From NCBI RefSeq assembly GCF_027257975.1, contig NZ_JANZKX010000007.1, positions 124,001-188,000 on the forward strand: DNA of 64,000 nt. Reading direction: 5' to 3'. Under the pieces are notes generated by a model. It was not told where the DNA came from. It was given only the letters and a program-made list of their open reading frames with translations, and searched no databases. Positions 17,634 through 24,585 of this stretch are shown here, piece by piece. The position numbers and the translations under genes are program-made. Positions within the stretch are counted from its first letter, which is position 1. Each line of letters starts with the position of its first letter. The stretch comes from Pelomonas sp. BJYL3 (GTDB lineage: Bacteria > Pseudomonadota > Gammaproteobacteria > Burkholderiales > Burkholderiaceae_C).

Positions 17634-17647
17634 GGCACGGCGCTTGC
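17634..17647 (+). promoter_or_regulatory. Predicted sigma-54 promoter of the DUF6496 gene
   Basis: Plus strand GGCACGGCGCTTGC, an exact GGCAC-N5-TTGC. Predicted start near 17659, about 34 bases before the ATG at 17693. Confidence 0.65.
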
Positions 17648-17655
17648 CGCCCCTG

Positions 17656-17669
17656 GCAGAAGAGGTGCC
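17656..17669 (-). promoter_or_regulatory. Predicted sigma-54 promoter of katE
   Basis: Minus strand TGGCACCTCTTCTGCC: GGCAC-N5-CTGC, one mismatch in the -12 box. Predicted start near 17644, about 91 bases before the katE ATG. It faces the plus-strand site at 17634-17647, so the two predicted transcripts overlap at their 5' ends. Confidence 0.45.
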
Positions 17670-17692
17670 AGGTGGCGCCATGGGAGCAGACC

Positions 17693-17878
17693 ATGGCGAA
17701 GTACGGCAAGAAGGCTCAGCAGGAAGTGGCCAAGGCCCTGCACGAAGAGAAGCACGGCCAGCTCAGGAGCGGCCGCAGCGGCAAGAAGGTCACGGACCCG
17801 AAGCAGGCCATTGCCATCGGCCTGTCGCGGGCCCGCAAGGCCGGCGGCAAGGTGCCTGATCCGCCGCCGCGTCACTGA
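17693..17878 (+). CDS. DUF6496 small basic protein
   Basis: A 61-residue lysine/arginine-rich protein. The sequence MAKYGKKAQQEVAKALHEEK, followed by HGQLRSGRSGKKVTDPKQAI and an AIGLSRARKAGGKVP tail, matches the small DUF6496 family. Such proteins are often near stress genes; function is unknown. GGGAG precedes the ATG. A perfect sigma-54 site lies 46 bases upstream. It converges with the OmpA lipoprotein gene with a seven-base gap. Confidence 0.8.
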   Translation: MAKYGKKAQQEVAKALHEEKHGQLRSGRSGKKVTDPKQAIAIGLSRARKAGGKVPDPPPRH

Positions 17879-17885
17879 GGCGGCC

Positions 17886-18551
17886 TCAGCTGGGACGCTC
17901 GCTGAGCAGGATCTCGACGCGCCGGTTGCGCGCCCGACCCTGCTCGGAGTCATTGCCGGCCAGCGGCTCGCGCGAGCCGCGACCGGCCACCGTCATCTGC
18001 GAGCTGGGCACGCCGCGCGCGGCGAGATAGTCCCGCACGGTCTCGGCGCGCTGCAGGGACAGCGGCTGGTTGAGCGCGTCGTTCCCGCTGTTGTCCGTGT
18101 GGCCGATGATGTTGACCTGCATGCCGGTCCCGAACTCGCGGGCGAACTGGTCCAGCACGGGGCGCATGGAGGGCCGCAGGTCGGCACGGCCGGTGTCGAA
18201 GGACAGGTCGCCCGGCACGTGCACGCGCAGCTGGTTGTCCTGGGTGCGGCTGACCTCCACGCCGGTGCCGGCGCTGGCCTGTTCGAGGGCACGCTGCTTT
18301 TCCTCCATGCGCCGCGACCAGGCATGGCCGGCCACCGCGCCGATGGCCCCGCCGATGACGGCGCCGGTGCCGGCCTTGCCGCCCGTGACGGAGCTCAGCA
18401 CCGCGCCCGCGGTCGCGCCCACCGCGGCGCCGGTCGCCGTGCGCCGGCTGCTTTCATCCATGGAGGTACAGCCCGTGGCGACACAGACCGCGGCAATGAG
18501 GCAGACGCGGCGGCTGCCGCGCAGGAACTGGTATTGCTGGAGTTGAGGCAT
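17886..18551 (-). CDS. OmpA-family lipoprotein with glycine-zipper region
   Basis: A 221-residue outer-membrane lipoprotein. The signal ends in a lipobox (CVATGC), a glycine-zipper segment follows (ATGAAVGATAGAVLSSVTGG and GAVIGGAIGAVAGHAW), and the C-terminal OmpA domain carries the peptidoglycan-binding signature NIIGHTDNSGNDALNQPLSLQRA with GRGSREPLAGNDSEQGRARNRRVE. This layout is that of the YiaD/PA0833 group, which tethers the outer membrane to the wall. GGGAG precedes the ATG at 18551. I see no acceptable sigma-54 site; GGCAC occurs at 18571-18575 but without a -12 box. Confidence 0.9.
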   Translation of the reverse strand: MPQLQQYQFLRGSRRVCLIAAVCVATGCTSMDESSRRTATGAAVGATAGAVLSSVTGGKAGTGAVIGGAIGAVAGHAWSRRMEEKQRALEQASAGTGVEVSRTQDNQLRVHVPGDLSFDTGRADLRPSMRPVLDQFAREFGTGMQVNIIGHTDNSGNDALNQPLSLQRAETVRDYLAARGVPSSQMTVAGRGSREPLAGNDSEQGRARNRRVEILLSERPS

Positions 18552-18631
18552 GGCTAGTCTCCCTGGCCCCGTGCCGGGGCCGCATGACATGAAGTGGCAC
18601 CACAGGCCGCTGTGGAAACCGAGGAGAGAAA

Positions 18632-18658
18632 GGGCCCGGGCCGAGGCGGCCCGGGCCA
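18632..18658 (-). terminator. Hairpin terminator of the 69-residue protein gene
   Basis: GGCCCGGGCC at 18633-18642 is complementary to GGCCCGGGCC at 18648-18657, with a five-base loop. On the minus strand the stem is followed by CTTTCTCTC. It lies between the 69-residue gene and the OmpA gene. Confidence 0.55.
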
Positions 18659-18708
18659 AATGAGCGCCGGGAGGCGCCCATGGGGAGGTCGTTCAAGCAA
18701 GGCGCTGG

Positions 18709-18723
18709 GGGTCAGGTCTTGCC
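18709..18723 (+). repeat. Copy of the GGGTCAGGTCTTGC word
   Basis: GGGTCAGGTCTTGCC. On the minus strand it supplies the last codons and stop (GGC AAG ACC TGA) of the 69-residue gene, exactly as the copy at 58891 does for the MscS gene. Confidence 0.7.
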
Positions 18724-18921
18724 CCGGTCCGGCGACCCCGCGGGCGGCCCTTCCGCCGCCGGGCGCTGCCGCGTGCGGCCGCGCGTGGCCGGCCTGCTGC
18801 GGGGATCGTCCGGGGCCAGGGGCTGGCGGGACGACCGGGTGCCAGCGGGCTTGTCCCGCCTGTGCGCTGCTTGCTGTGGCTCGCCGATGCCGGCGAGTTC
18901 CGTGTGCTTCGATGGATTCAT
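18712..18921 (-). CDS. Small basic hypothetical protein
   Basis: A 69-residue, Arg/Pro/Ala-rich, hydrophilic protein (MNPSKHTELAGIGEPQQAAH at the start). No family is recognised and it looks disordered. It is accepted because a perfect sigma-54 site lies at 18971-18984, a GGAG precedes the ATG and a hairpin terminator follows. Its final residues GKT and stop codon are formed by a copy of the repeated GGGTCAGGTCTTGC word. Confidence 0.5.
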   Translation of the reverse strand: MNPSKHTELAGIGEPQQAAHRRDKPAGTRSSRQPLAPDDPRSRPATRGRTRQRPAAEGPPAGSPDRGKT

Positions 18922-18970
18922 CGGCTTTGCGTCTCCGGGCGCCGCCAGCGGCTCCCATGGCCCTCCAGGG

Positions 18971-18984
18971 GCAAACCCCGTGCC
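18971..18984 (-). promoter_or_regulatory. Predicted sigma-54 promoter of the 69-residue protein gene
   Basis: Minus strand GGCACGGGGTTTGC, an exact GGCAC-N5-TTGC, squeezed into the seven to twenty bases behind the carbamoyltransferase stop. Predicted start near 18959, about 38 bases before the ATG at 18921. Confidence 0.65.
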
Positions 18985-18990
18985 GGGCCC

Positions 18991-20838
18991 TCATGGCTGG
19001 CGGCTGCCGGCCTGCGCAAGCTGCCGCAGCTCGGGCTTGAGCAGCAGGAAGCGGCCGATCACCAGGGCATCCAGCGGCGTGCTGAAGAAAGCCTCCAGCG
19101 CATGGCGCGGCGTGCAGACGATGGGCTGGCCCCGCACATTGAAGGAGGTGTTGATGAGCACCGGCACGCCGCTGTGGCGTTCGAAGGCCTTCAGCAGCCG
19201 GTGGAAGAGCGGATGCCCCTCGCCGCTGACGGTCTGCACCCGCGCGGTCTGGTCCGTGTGGCAGGCCGAGGGAATGCGTTCGCGCCGACCCGGCTGCAGG
19301 CGGTGGACAAAGAGCATGAAGGGCGAGCCCCTGTCGTCCAGCGCGGCGGGCTCGAACCAGTCGGCGAAGTCCTCCAGCGGCACGGCCGGGGCCACGGGGC
19401 GGAAGTCCTCGCGGTCCTTCAGCTCGTTGAGCCGGGCCTGCATGGCCGGGTCGATGGGCGAGGCCAGGATGGAGCGCGCCCCCAGGGCCCGCGGGCCGAA
19501 CTCCATGCGGCCCTGAAACCAGCCGACGACGCGGTTCGCCGCCAGCAGCTCGGCCGTGCGCTCGGCGACGTCGTCCAGGGGTTCGTAGTCCAGGTGGGCC
19601 CACTGCAGCAGGGCCTCGATCTCCTGGTCCTCGAAGCCGGGACCGTAGTAGACATGCTCCATCTGCCAGCGCCGCGGCGCCAGCGGGTAGACCGGCGCGG
19701 AGGCCGAGGCCAACGTGCTGGAGAGGCGGTCCAGGGAGGAGTCCGCGCCGTCCTCCAGCTGGCGCTCGCGGGCATCCACCCACAGCGCCGCACCCAGGGC
19801 GGTGCCGGCGTCGCCGGCCGCGGGCTGGACCCAGACGGCGTCGAAGAGCCCGCTGTCGCGCAGCCGCGCGTTCATCACGCAGTTGAGCGCCACGCCACCG
19901 GCCATGGCGAGGTCGCGCTCGCCGCTGGCCTCGCGCAGCCAGCGGGCCAGCTGCAGCACGGTCTCCTCCAGCAGGTCCTGCAGCGAGGCGGCGAGGTCCA
20001 GCTGGCGCTCGTCCAGCCGGCCGCCGGGACCGCGGGCAGGGCCGAAGGCGCGCTCCATGTCCAGCGGCGTCAGCTCGTACTGGCCCTGCTCGCCGGTGCG
20101 CAGATGCTCGCGCAGCAGGCCGGCATAGCGCGGCGTGCCCAGCGCGGCCAGGGCCATGACCTTGTATTCGTCGCTGGAGTGCAGAAAGCCGAGGTGGGCG
20201 GTCACGGACTCGTAGAGCAGGCCCAGCGAATGCGGCATCAACACCTCGCCCAGCGTGCTGTAGCGCTCGTCGTGGTAGCGGCCGTAGGTGGTGGTGGAGC
20301 GCTCGCCGCGGCCGTCCAGGGTCATCACGGCGCAGCGCTCGAAGGGCGAGGCCAGGAAGGCGCTGGCCTGGTGGCAAAGATGGTGGGCGACGAAGTGCCA
20401 CTCGTAGGGCGCCTGCTCATGCCGCACGCCCGCGAAGCGCGCCCGCAGATGGTGCGGCACGCCGTCCACCAGCAGGCGCGGCGCGCAGCTCACATAGCTG
20501 GCGAAGAGCGGGTCCCAGGGGCTCTCCCAGGCGCCCTTGTCCTCGGCGGAGGGCTCGAGCGGCAGGCGCAGGCCGCCGTCACGCGCGCGGTCATCGATGA
20601 AGAGCTGCGGATTGAAGCTGTAGGCCACATGGTCGACCTCGGCCAGCGTGATGCCGGCCTCTGCCAGGCAGTAGTCGACGGCATGCCAGGGCAGCTCCCA
20701 GGCGGTGAAGGGCAGGGGGCGCTTGCCGTGCTTGATCCGGGTGAAGCGCTCCTCCTCGGCCGCGGCGATGAGCTGGCCATCGCGCATCAGGGCGGCGGCG
20801 GGATCGTGGAAGCAGGCGTTCAGTCCCAGGGTGATCAT
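18991..20838 (-). CDS. Carbamoyltransferase (NodU/CmcH family)
   Basis: A 615-residue carbamoyltransferase. The N-terminal Kae1-like ATPase domain opens MITLGLNACFHDPAAALMRD and contains the AEEERFTRIKHG motif, HHLCHQASAF and the MTLDGRGERSTTT nucleotide loop; AMAGGVALNCVMNAR follows. The C-terminal YrdC-like region has FGPRALGARSILASP and VLINTSFNVRGQPIV. These enzymes transfer carbamoyl from carbamoyl phosphate to a sugar or nodulation-factor-like acceptor. With Ugd, Glf and a mannosyltransferase nearby, a surface glycan is a likely acceptor. A GGCAT-type sigma-54 site stands 34 bases upstream. Confidence 0.9.
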   Translation of the reverse strand: MITLGLNACFHDPAAALMRDGQLIAAAEEERFTRIKHGKRPLPFTAWELPWHAVDYCLAEAGITLAEVDHVAYSFNPQLFIDDRARDGGLRLPLEPSAEDKGAWESPWDPLFASYVSCAPRLLVDGVPHHLRARFAGVRHEQAPYEWHFVAHHLCHQASAFLASPFERCAVMTLDGRGERSTTTYGRYHDERYSTLGEVLMPHSLGLLYESVTAHLGFLHSSDEYKVMALAALGTPRYAGLLREHLRTGEQGQYELTPLDMERAFGPARGPGGRLDERQLDLAASLQDLLEETVLQLARWLREASGERDLAMAGGVALNCVMNARLRDSGLFDAVWVQPAAGDAGTALGAALWVDARERQLEDGADSSLDRLSSTLASASAPVYPLAPRRWQMEHVYYGPGFEDQEIEALLQWAHLDYEPLDDVAERTAELLAANRVVGWFQGRMEFGPRALGARSILASPIDPAMQARLNELKDREDFRPVAPAVPLEDFADWFEPAALDDRGSPFMLFVHRLQPGRRERIPSACHTDQTARVQTVSGEGHPLFHRLLKAFERHSGVPVLINTSFNVRGQPIVCTPRHALEAFFSTPLDALVIGRFLLLKPELRQLAQAGSRQP

Positions 20839-20871
20839 GCGCAGTTCCGTCAGTGAAGGCGGCGAAGCTTG

Positions 20872-20885
20872 GCAATCGCGATGCC
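20872..20885 (-). promoter_or_regulatory. Predicted sigma-54 promoter of the carbamoyltransferase gene
   Basis: Minus strand GGCATCGCGATTGC, one mismatch to GGCAC-N5-TTGC. Predicted start near 20860, about 22 bases before the ATG at 20838. Confidence 0.45.
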
Positions 20886-20897
20886 AAGGGCGCGCGC

Positions 20898-21245
20898 TCA
20901 GGCGCCGCAGCGGCGCGTGCCCGCCTTCAGCACGCAGCGCATATAGGCCAGCGAGGCGCGCTGGTGACGCGGGTCCAGGGTGGCGGTGCAATCGCCGGGA
21001 ATGTGCAGCCCATAGCCCCGCAGGAAGGCGTCCATCGCGGTGAACTGGATGCAGAAGTCGGTGGACAGTCCCACCAGCACGAGGCGCTGCGCGCCCATCT
21101 CCTTCAGCACAAGGTCCAGCGGCGTGCCCAGAAAGGCCGAATGGCGCGGCTTGAGCAGGAAGAGGTCGGCCGGCTCCGGCTGCAGGCGCTGCGCAATTTC
21201 TGCCGCAAGCTTGTCCTGGGCGCGGTGCTGGCTGGTGATCGTCAT
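20898..21245 (-). pseudogene. Isochorismatase-like hydrolase lacking its N-terminal half
   Basis: The 115-residue frame matches only the C-terminal part of cysteine hydrolases of the isochorismatase family: FLLKPRHSAFLGTPLDLVLK holds the conserved Lys and LVGLSTDFCIQFTAMDAFLR holds the catalytic Cys. The first half, with the opening strand and the catalytic Asp, is missing; family members are about 180-200 residues. Only about 100 bases separate this start from ugd, so the missing part cannot lie upstream. The start has no ribosome site. It is most likely a remnant; a short active form is less likely. Confidence 0.6.
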
Positions 21246-21299
21246 GGGAGGCGGGGCGCGCAAGACCAGGGGGCGCCGTCGAGGCAAGCGGGGGGGCCG

Positions 21300-21313
21300 G
21301 GCATGCGGTCTGC
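21300..21313 (+). promoter_or_regulatory. Possible sigma-54 promoter of ugd
   Basis: Plus strand GGCATGCGGTCTGC: correct GG/GC spacing, with one mismatch in each box. Predicted start near 21325, about 24 bases before the ATG at 21349. Confidence 0.35.
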
Positions 21314-21348
21314 CGCCGCGGGGCATCGTCCCGCAGCCAGGAGTGCCG

Positions 21349-22890
21349 ATGGAGGAGCTGATGAATGGCCCGATGCAGGGCCCGATGCAGGGCCCGAAGC
21401 ATGACCTGGAGCAGTGCCCGCAGGTCAGGCCGCCGGATCGGACCGCGCCGCGGCGCCTGGCCGTGTTCGGGGCCGGGTATGTGGGGCTGGTCACCGCCGC
21501 CTGCCTGGCCTGGCTGGGCCACGAGCTGGTCTGCGTGGACAGCCAGCCCGAGCGCGTGCGCCAGCTGCGCCGTGGCGGCCTGCCCTTTCACGAACCGATG
21601 CTGGGCGAACTCGTGCAGGAGCAGATGCGCGCCGGGCGCCTGCGCTTCAGCAGCTCGGCCGAGGAGGCGGTGGCGCACGGCGAGCTGCTGTTCATCGCGG
21701 TCGGCACCCCCACCGCGGCGGATGGCGCGGCCGAGCTGGCGCAGGTGATGCAGGTGGCCGATGCCATCGGCCGCCACATGCCGGGGCCGCGCCAGGTGGT
21801 GATGAAGAGCACGGTGCCCGTGGGCACGGGCGAGCGGGTGCGCCAGCGCATCCGCGAGCAGCTGGCGTTGCGCGGGGAGTCCTGGCCGCTGGGCATCGCC
21901 TCCAATCCCGAGTTCCTGCGTGAAGGCCTGGCCGTGCAGGACTTCCTGCGGCCCGAACGGGTGGTGGCCGGCAGCGACGATGCCGGCCTGCTCGAGGCCC
22001 TGCGCGCGCTGCATGCGCCCCTGCTGTCCGACCGCCGCCCCTTCCTGGCCATGGACCTGCGCAGCGCCGAGCTGTGCAAGTACGCGGCCAATGTCATGCT
22101 GGCCGCGCGCCTGAGCCTGATGAACGAGCTGGCCCTGCTGGCCGAAGGCCTGGGGGCGGACATCGAGCAGGTGCGCGAGGGGCTGGGGCGCGATCCGCGC
22201 ATCGGCGCTCAGTTCCTGCGCGCCGGCTGCGGCTTCGGCGGCTCCTGCCTGCCCAAGGATCTGCGCGCGCTGCGCCACAGCGCCGCGGCCCTGGGTCAGG
22301 CCACGCCCATGCTGGATGCCATCGCGGCGAGCAACGAGCGCATGGTCGGCCTGCTGGAGACGCGGGTCTGCGAGGCGCTGGGCGAGCTGCTGGACGGCCG
22401 CCGCATCGCCGTCTGGGGCCTGGCCTTCAAGCCGCAGACCGACGACGTGCGGGACTCGCCCGCCCTGGCCCTGGTGCGGGCCCTGCTCGCACGCGGCGCG
22501 CAGGTGCAGGCCTACGATCCCATGGCCGGCCCGGCCGCCCGCGAGGCCCTGGGCGAGCGGCCCGGCCTGCATCTGGCGGGCTCCGCCCTGGAGGCGCTGC
22601 AGCAGGCCGATGTGCTGGTGCTGGTCACCGACTGGCCGCAGTTCGCCGAGCTGCCGGCCGAGGCCCTGCGCGACCGGCTGCGCGGCACCCTGGTGCTGGA
22701 CGGGCGCAATGCGCTGGACGGCGCGCGCCTGGCTGCGGTCGGCCTGCGGTACCGCGGCATCGGCAGGGCCACTGCGCAGGCCCTGCCGCCGGTGCAGGCC
22801 TGGCCCCTGACGCAGGACCGGTCCGCGCCCCTGGGGACCGCCTGGCCGCATCGACCGGACCACGCCGGGGCCGCGTGGCTGGCCAGCTGA
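21349..22890 (+). CDS. ugd: UDP-glucose 6-dehydrogenase
   Basis: A 513-residue nucleotide-sugar dehydrogenase making UDP-glucuronate from UDP-glucose with two NAD+. The N-terminal Rossmann motif is VFGAGYVGLVTAACLA, the catalytic Cys is C300 in CGFGGSCLPKDLRAL, and the C-terminal domain has WGLAFKPQTDDVRDSPAL. The first 35 residues are an unusual Met/Gly/Pro-rich lead made of a repeated GPMQ unit. AGGAG precedes the ATG at 21349. UDP-glucuronate is a precursor for surface polysaccharide and for the glucuronosyl lipid that the nearby mannosyltransferase type can modify. The antiporter gene follows 57 bases later. Confidence 0.92.
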   Translation: MEELMNGPMQGPMQGPKHDLEQCPQVRPPDRTAPRRLAVFGAGYVGLVTAACLAWLGHELVCVDSQPERVRQLRRGGLPFHEPMLGELVQEQMRAGRLRFSSSAEEAVAHGELLFIAVGTPTAADGAAELAQVMQVADAIGRHMPGPRQVVMKSTVPVGTGERVRQRIREQLALRGESWPLGIASNPEFLREGLAVQDFLRPERVVAGSDDAGLLEALRALHAPLLSDRRPFLAMDLRSAELCKYAANVMLAARLSLMNELALLAEGLGADIEQVREGLGRDPRIGAQFLRAGCGFGGSCLPKDLRALRHSAAALGQATPMLDAIAASNERMVGLLETRVCEALGELLDGRRIAVWGLAFKPQTDDVRDSPALALVRALLARGAQVQAYDPMAGPAAREALGERPGLHLAGSALEALQQADVLVLVTDWPQFAELPAEALRDRLRGTLVLDGRNALDGARLAAVGLRYRGIGRATAQALPPVQAWPLTQDRSAPLGTAWPHRPDHAGAAWLAS

Positions 22891-22947
22891 GGCGGGGGCC
22901 CGGTCCATGGCGGCGGTCTGGTGGCACTTCCGGGGCGGAGCGCCGCG

Positions 22948-24585
22948 ATGTTGACCCAGCTGCTGCTGCTCTTCGGCGGGGTGCTGCTGGCGCTGGCGCT
23001 CTGCCATCGCCTGCTGCGGCGTCTGCCGCTGACGGCGGCGGTGGTCTATCTGATGGCCGGCTGGCTGGCCGGCCTGGGCCTCGGGGCGCCACCCGTGGAC
23101 CTGTGGACCCGGCATGCCTCCCTCCTGGCCCTGGGCACCGAGCTGGCCCTGCTGATGTCGCTGTTCGCCGTGGGCCTGCGCCTGCGCGTGCTGCCCCATC
23201 TGCATCCCTGGAAGCTGGCCCTGCTGATGGCGGGGCCCGGCGTGGTGCTGGCCATGCTGCTGGGCGGTGTCGCGGGCGTGTACCTGCTGGGCCTGCCCTG
23301 GCCGGCCGCGCTGCTGCTGGCCTGCATCCTGGCGCCCACGGACCCGGTGCTGGCCTCGGAGGTGCAGGTCCGCTCCGAGAGCGACCGCGACGCGCTGCGC
23401 CTGGCCCTGACGGCCGAGGGGGCGCTCAACGACAGCACCGTGTCTCCCGCCGTGATGCTGGCCCTGGGCCTGCTGGGCCTGCATGCCCTGGGCGTGGGCG
23501 GTCCGCTGGGCAGCGTGCGCTGGTGGCTGGAGGACCTGCTGTGGCCCATGGCGGGCGGCGCCCTGCTGGGCCTGGGCCTGGGCACGCTGCTGGGGCGGCT
23601 GCTGCGCCGGCGCTGGCTGCAGGGCGAGCTGCTGCTGCGTGACGAGCTGCTCTACGCGGGCACCGTCGCCCTGGCCTGTGGCCTCGCCCGGCTGACGTTC
23701 ACCTCCACCTTTCTCGTGGTCTTCTGCACCGGCCTGGTCTTGCTGCAAGCCTTGCGGGGTGAGACCTCGGGCGATGTCGGCTTCTCGCTGCCCGAGCGCT
23801 TTCACGCCTTCGGCTCGCGCATGGAGCGCCTGGTGGAGGCGGTGTCGGTGCTGGCCCTGGGCCTGGCGCTGCACAGCGTGCGACTCACGGCCTGGACGAT
23901 GGCCTTCGCGCTGGTGCTGGTGCTGGTGGTGCGGCCGCTGTCGGTGCTGCCGCTGCTGCGGGAGAAGGAGCTGCTGCCGGGGCAGCGCCGCCTGCTCGCC
24001 TGGTTCGGCATCCGCGGCCTGGGCTCGCTGTTCTACCTGAGCCTGGCCCTCGAGAAAGGCCTGGCCGGGCCGGTGGCCGAGACCCTGATCGCGGCCACGC
24101 TGCTGAGCGTGGCCCTCTCCATCCTGCTGCATGGCGTCTCGGTGACGCCCATGATGACGGCCTATCGGCAGCGCCGCGGCCCGGGGCCGCGGCAGCCTGT
24201 ACCCGCCGAGGAAGCCTCAGCGGGCACGCCCGCGACGCAGCAGGTTGACGATGGCCAGCAGGATGACGGCACCCAGCAGCGAGACCGCCAGCGCCCCGAT
24301 GCTGAAGACGCCCTGGTTGATCGTCGGAATGCCCAGGATGGGCGAGATGAAGATGCCGGCAATGGCGGCGCCCACGATGCCCACGACGACGTTGAGCAGG
24401 AGGCCCTGCTGCCCGTCCGTACGCATCAGCAGGCTGGCGACCCAGCCGATCAGACCGCCCATCACGAGCAGCACGATGAGATTGACCATGAAATGCCCTC
24501 CTATACGGCCCGACGGGGCCAGGCGGCTGTTTCTGGCAATCCTCGTGCCATCGGGCGGGACCGCCGCCAGGGGCGCCGGCCATGA
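22948..24585 (+). CDS. CPA1-type cation:proton antiporter with an antisense-overlapping tail
   Basis: A 545-residue frame. Residues 1 to about 410 form a normal CPA1 (NhaP-like) antiporter with about twelve hydrophobic helices and the motif LACILAPTDPVLASEV, then LTAEGALNDSTVSPAVM. The remaining 130 residues are Gln/Asp/His-rich and are simply the antisense translation of the whole glsB-like gene at 24217-24489; no stop occurs before 24583. The frame ends in an ATGA overlap with the YihY gene. Either the true stop has been lost or the tail is translated for coupling. GGAG stands seven bases before the ATG at 22948. Confidence 0.8.
   Translation: MLTQLLLLFGGVLLALALCHRLLRRLPLTAAVVYLMAGWLAGLGLGAPPVDLWTRHASLLALGTELALLMSLFAVGLRLRVLPHLHPWKLALLMAGPGVVLAMLLGGVAGVYLLGLPWPAALLLACILAPTDPVLASEVQVRSESDRDALRLALTAEGALNDSTVSPAVMLALGLLGLHALGVGGPLGSVRWWLEDLLWPMAGGALLGLGLGTLLGRLLRRRWLQGELLLRDELLYAGTVALACGLARLTFTSTFLVVFCTGLVLLQALRGETSGDVGFSLPERFHAFGSRMERLVEAVSVLALGLALHSVRLTAWTMAFALVLVLVVRPLSVLPLLREKELLPGQRRLLAWFGIRGLGSLFYLSLALEKGLAGPVAETLIAATLLSVALSILLHGVSVTPMMTAYRQRRGPGPRQPVPAEEASAGTPATQQVDDGQQDDGTQQRDRQRPDAEDALVDRRNAQDGRDEDAGNGGAHDAHDDVEQEALLPVRTHQQAGDPADQTAHHEQHDEIDHEMPSYTARRGQAAVSGNPRAIGRDRRQGRRP
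24217..24489 (-). CDS. GlsB/YeaQ/YmgE family stress membrane protein
   Basis: A 90-residue inner-membrane protein with three hydrophobic segments: LIVLLVMGGLIGWVASLLM, LLLNVVVGIVGAAIAGIFI and SIGALAVSLLGAVILLAIVN. The glycine-rich pattern is that of the transglycosylase-associated (GlsB/YmgE) family, a general-stress protein of unknown activity. AGGAGG precedes the ATG. The gene sits entirely antisense to the tail of the antiporter frame. A full-consensus sigma-54 site lies at 24536-24549. Confidence 0.9.
   Translation of the reverse strand: MVNLIVLLVMGGLIGWVASLLMRTDGQQGLLLNVVVGIVGAAIAGIFISPILGIPTINQGVFSIGALAVSLLGAVILLAIVNLLRRGRAR
24536..24549 (-). promoter_or_regulatory. Predicted sigma-54 promoter of the GlsB-like gene
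   Basis: Minus strand TGGCACGAGGATTGCC, which matches the extended sigma-54 consensus TGGCACG-N4-TTGC exactly. Predicted start near 24524, about 35 bases before the ATG at 24489. It is the best single site in the window. Confidence 0.75.

Noticed and set aside
18561-18575. GGCAC upstream of the OmpA lipoprotein gene
   Set aside because: No -12 box at the right distance, and it would put transcription on the start codon.
22923-22936. TGGCAC with GGGC before the antiporter
   Set aside because: The -12 box has two mismatches and the start would fall on the ATG; the antiporter is more likely co-transcribed with ugd.
18991-24132. Very long minus-strand open frame running over ugd and the antiporter
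   Set aside because: Only the part from 20838 down matches a protein family; the rest is the antisense of real genes in GC-rich DNA where stops are rare.
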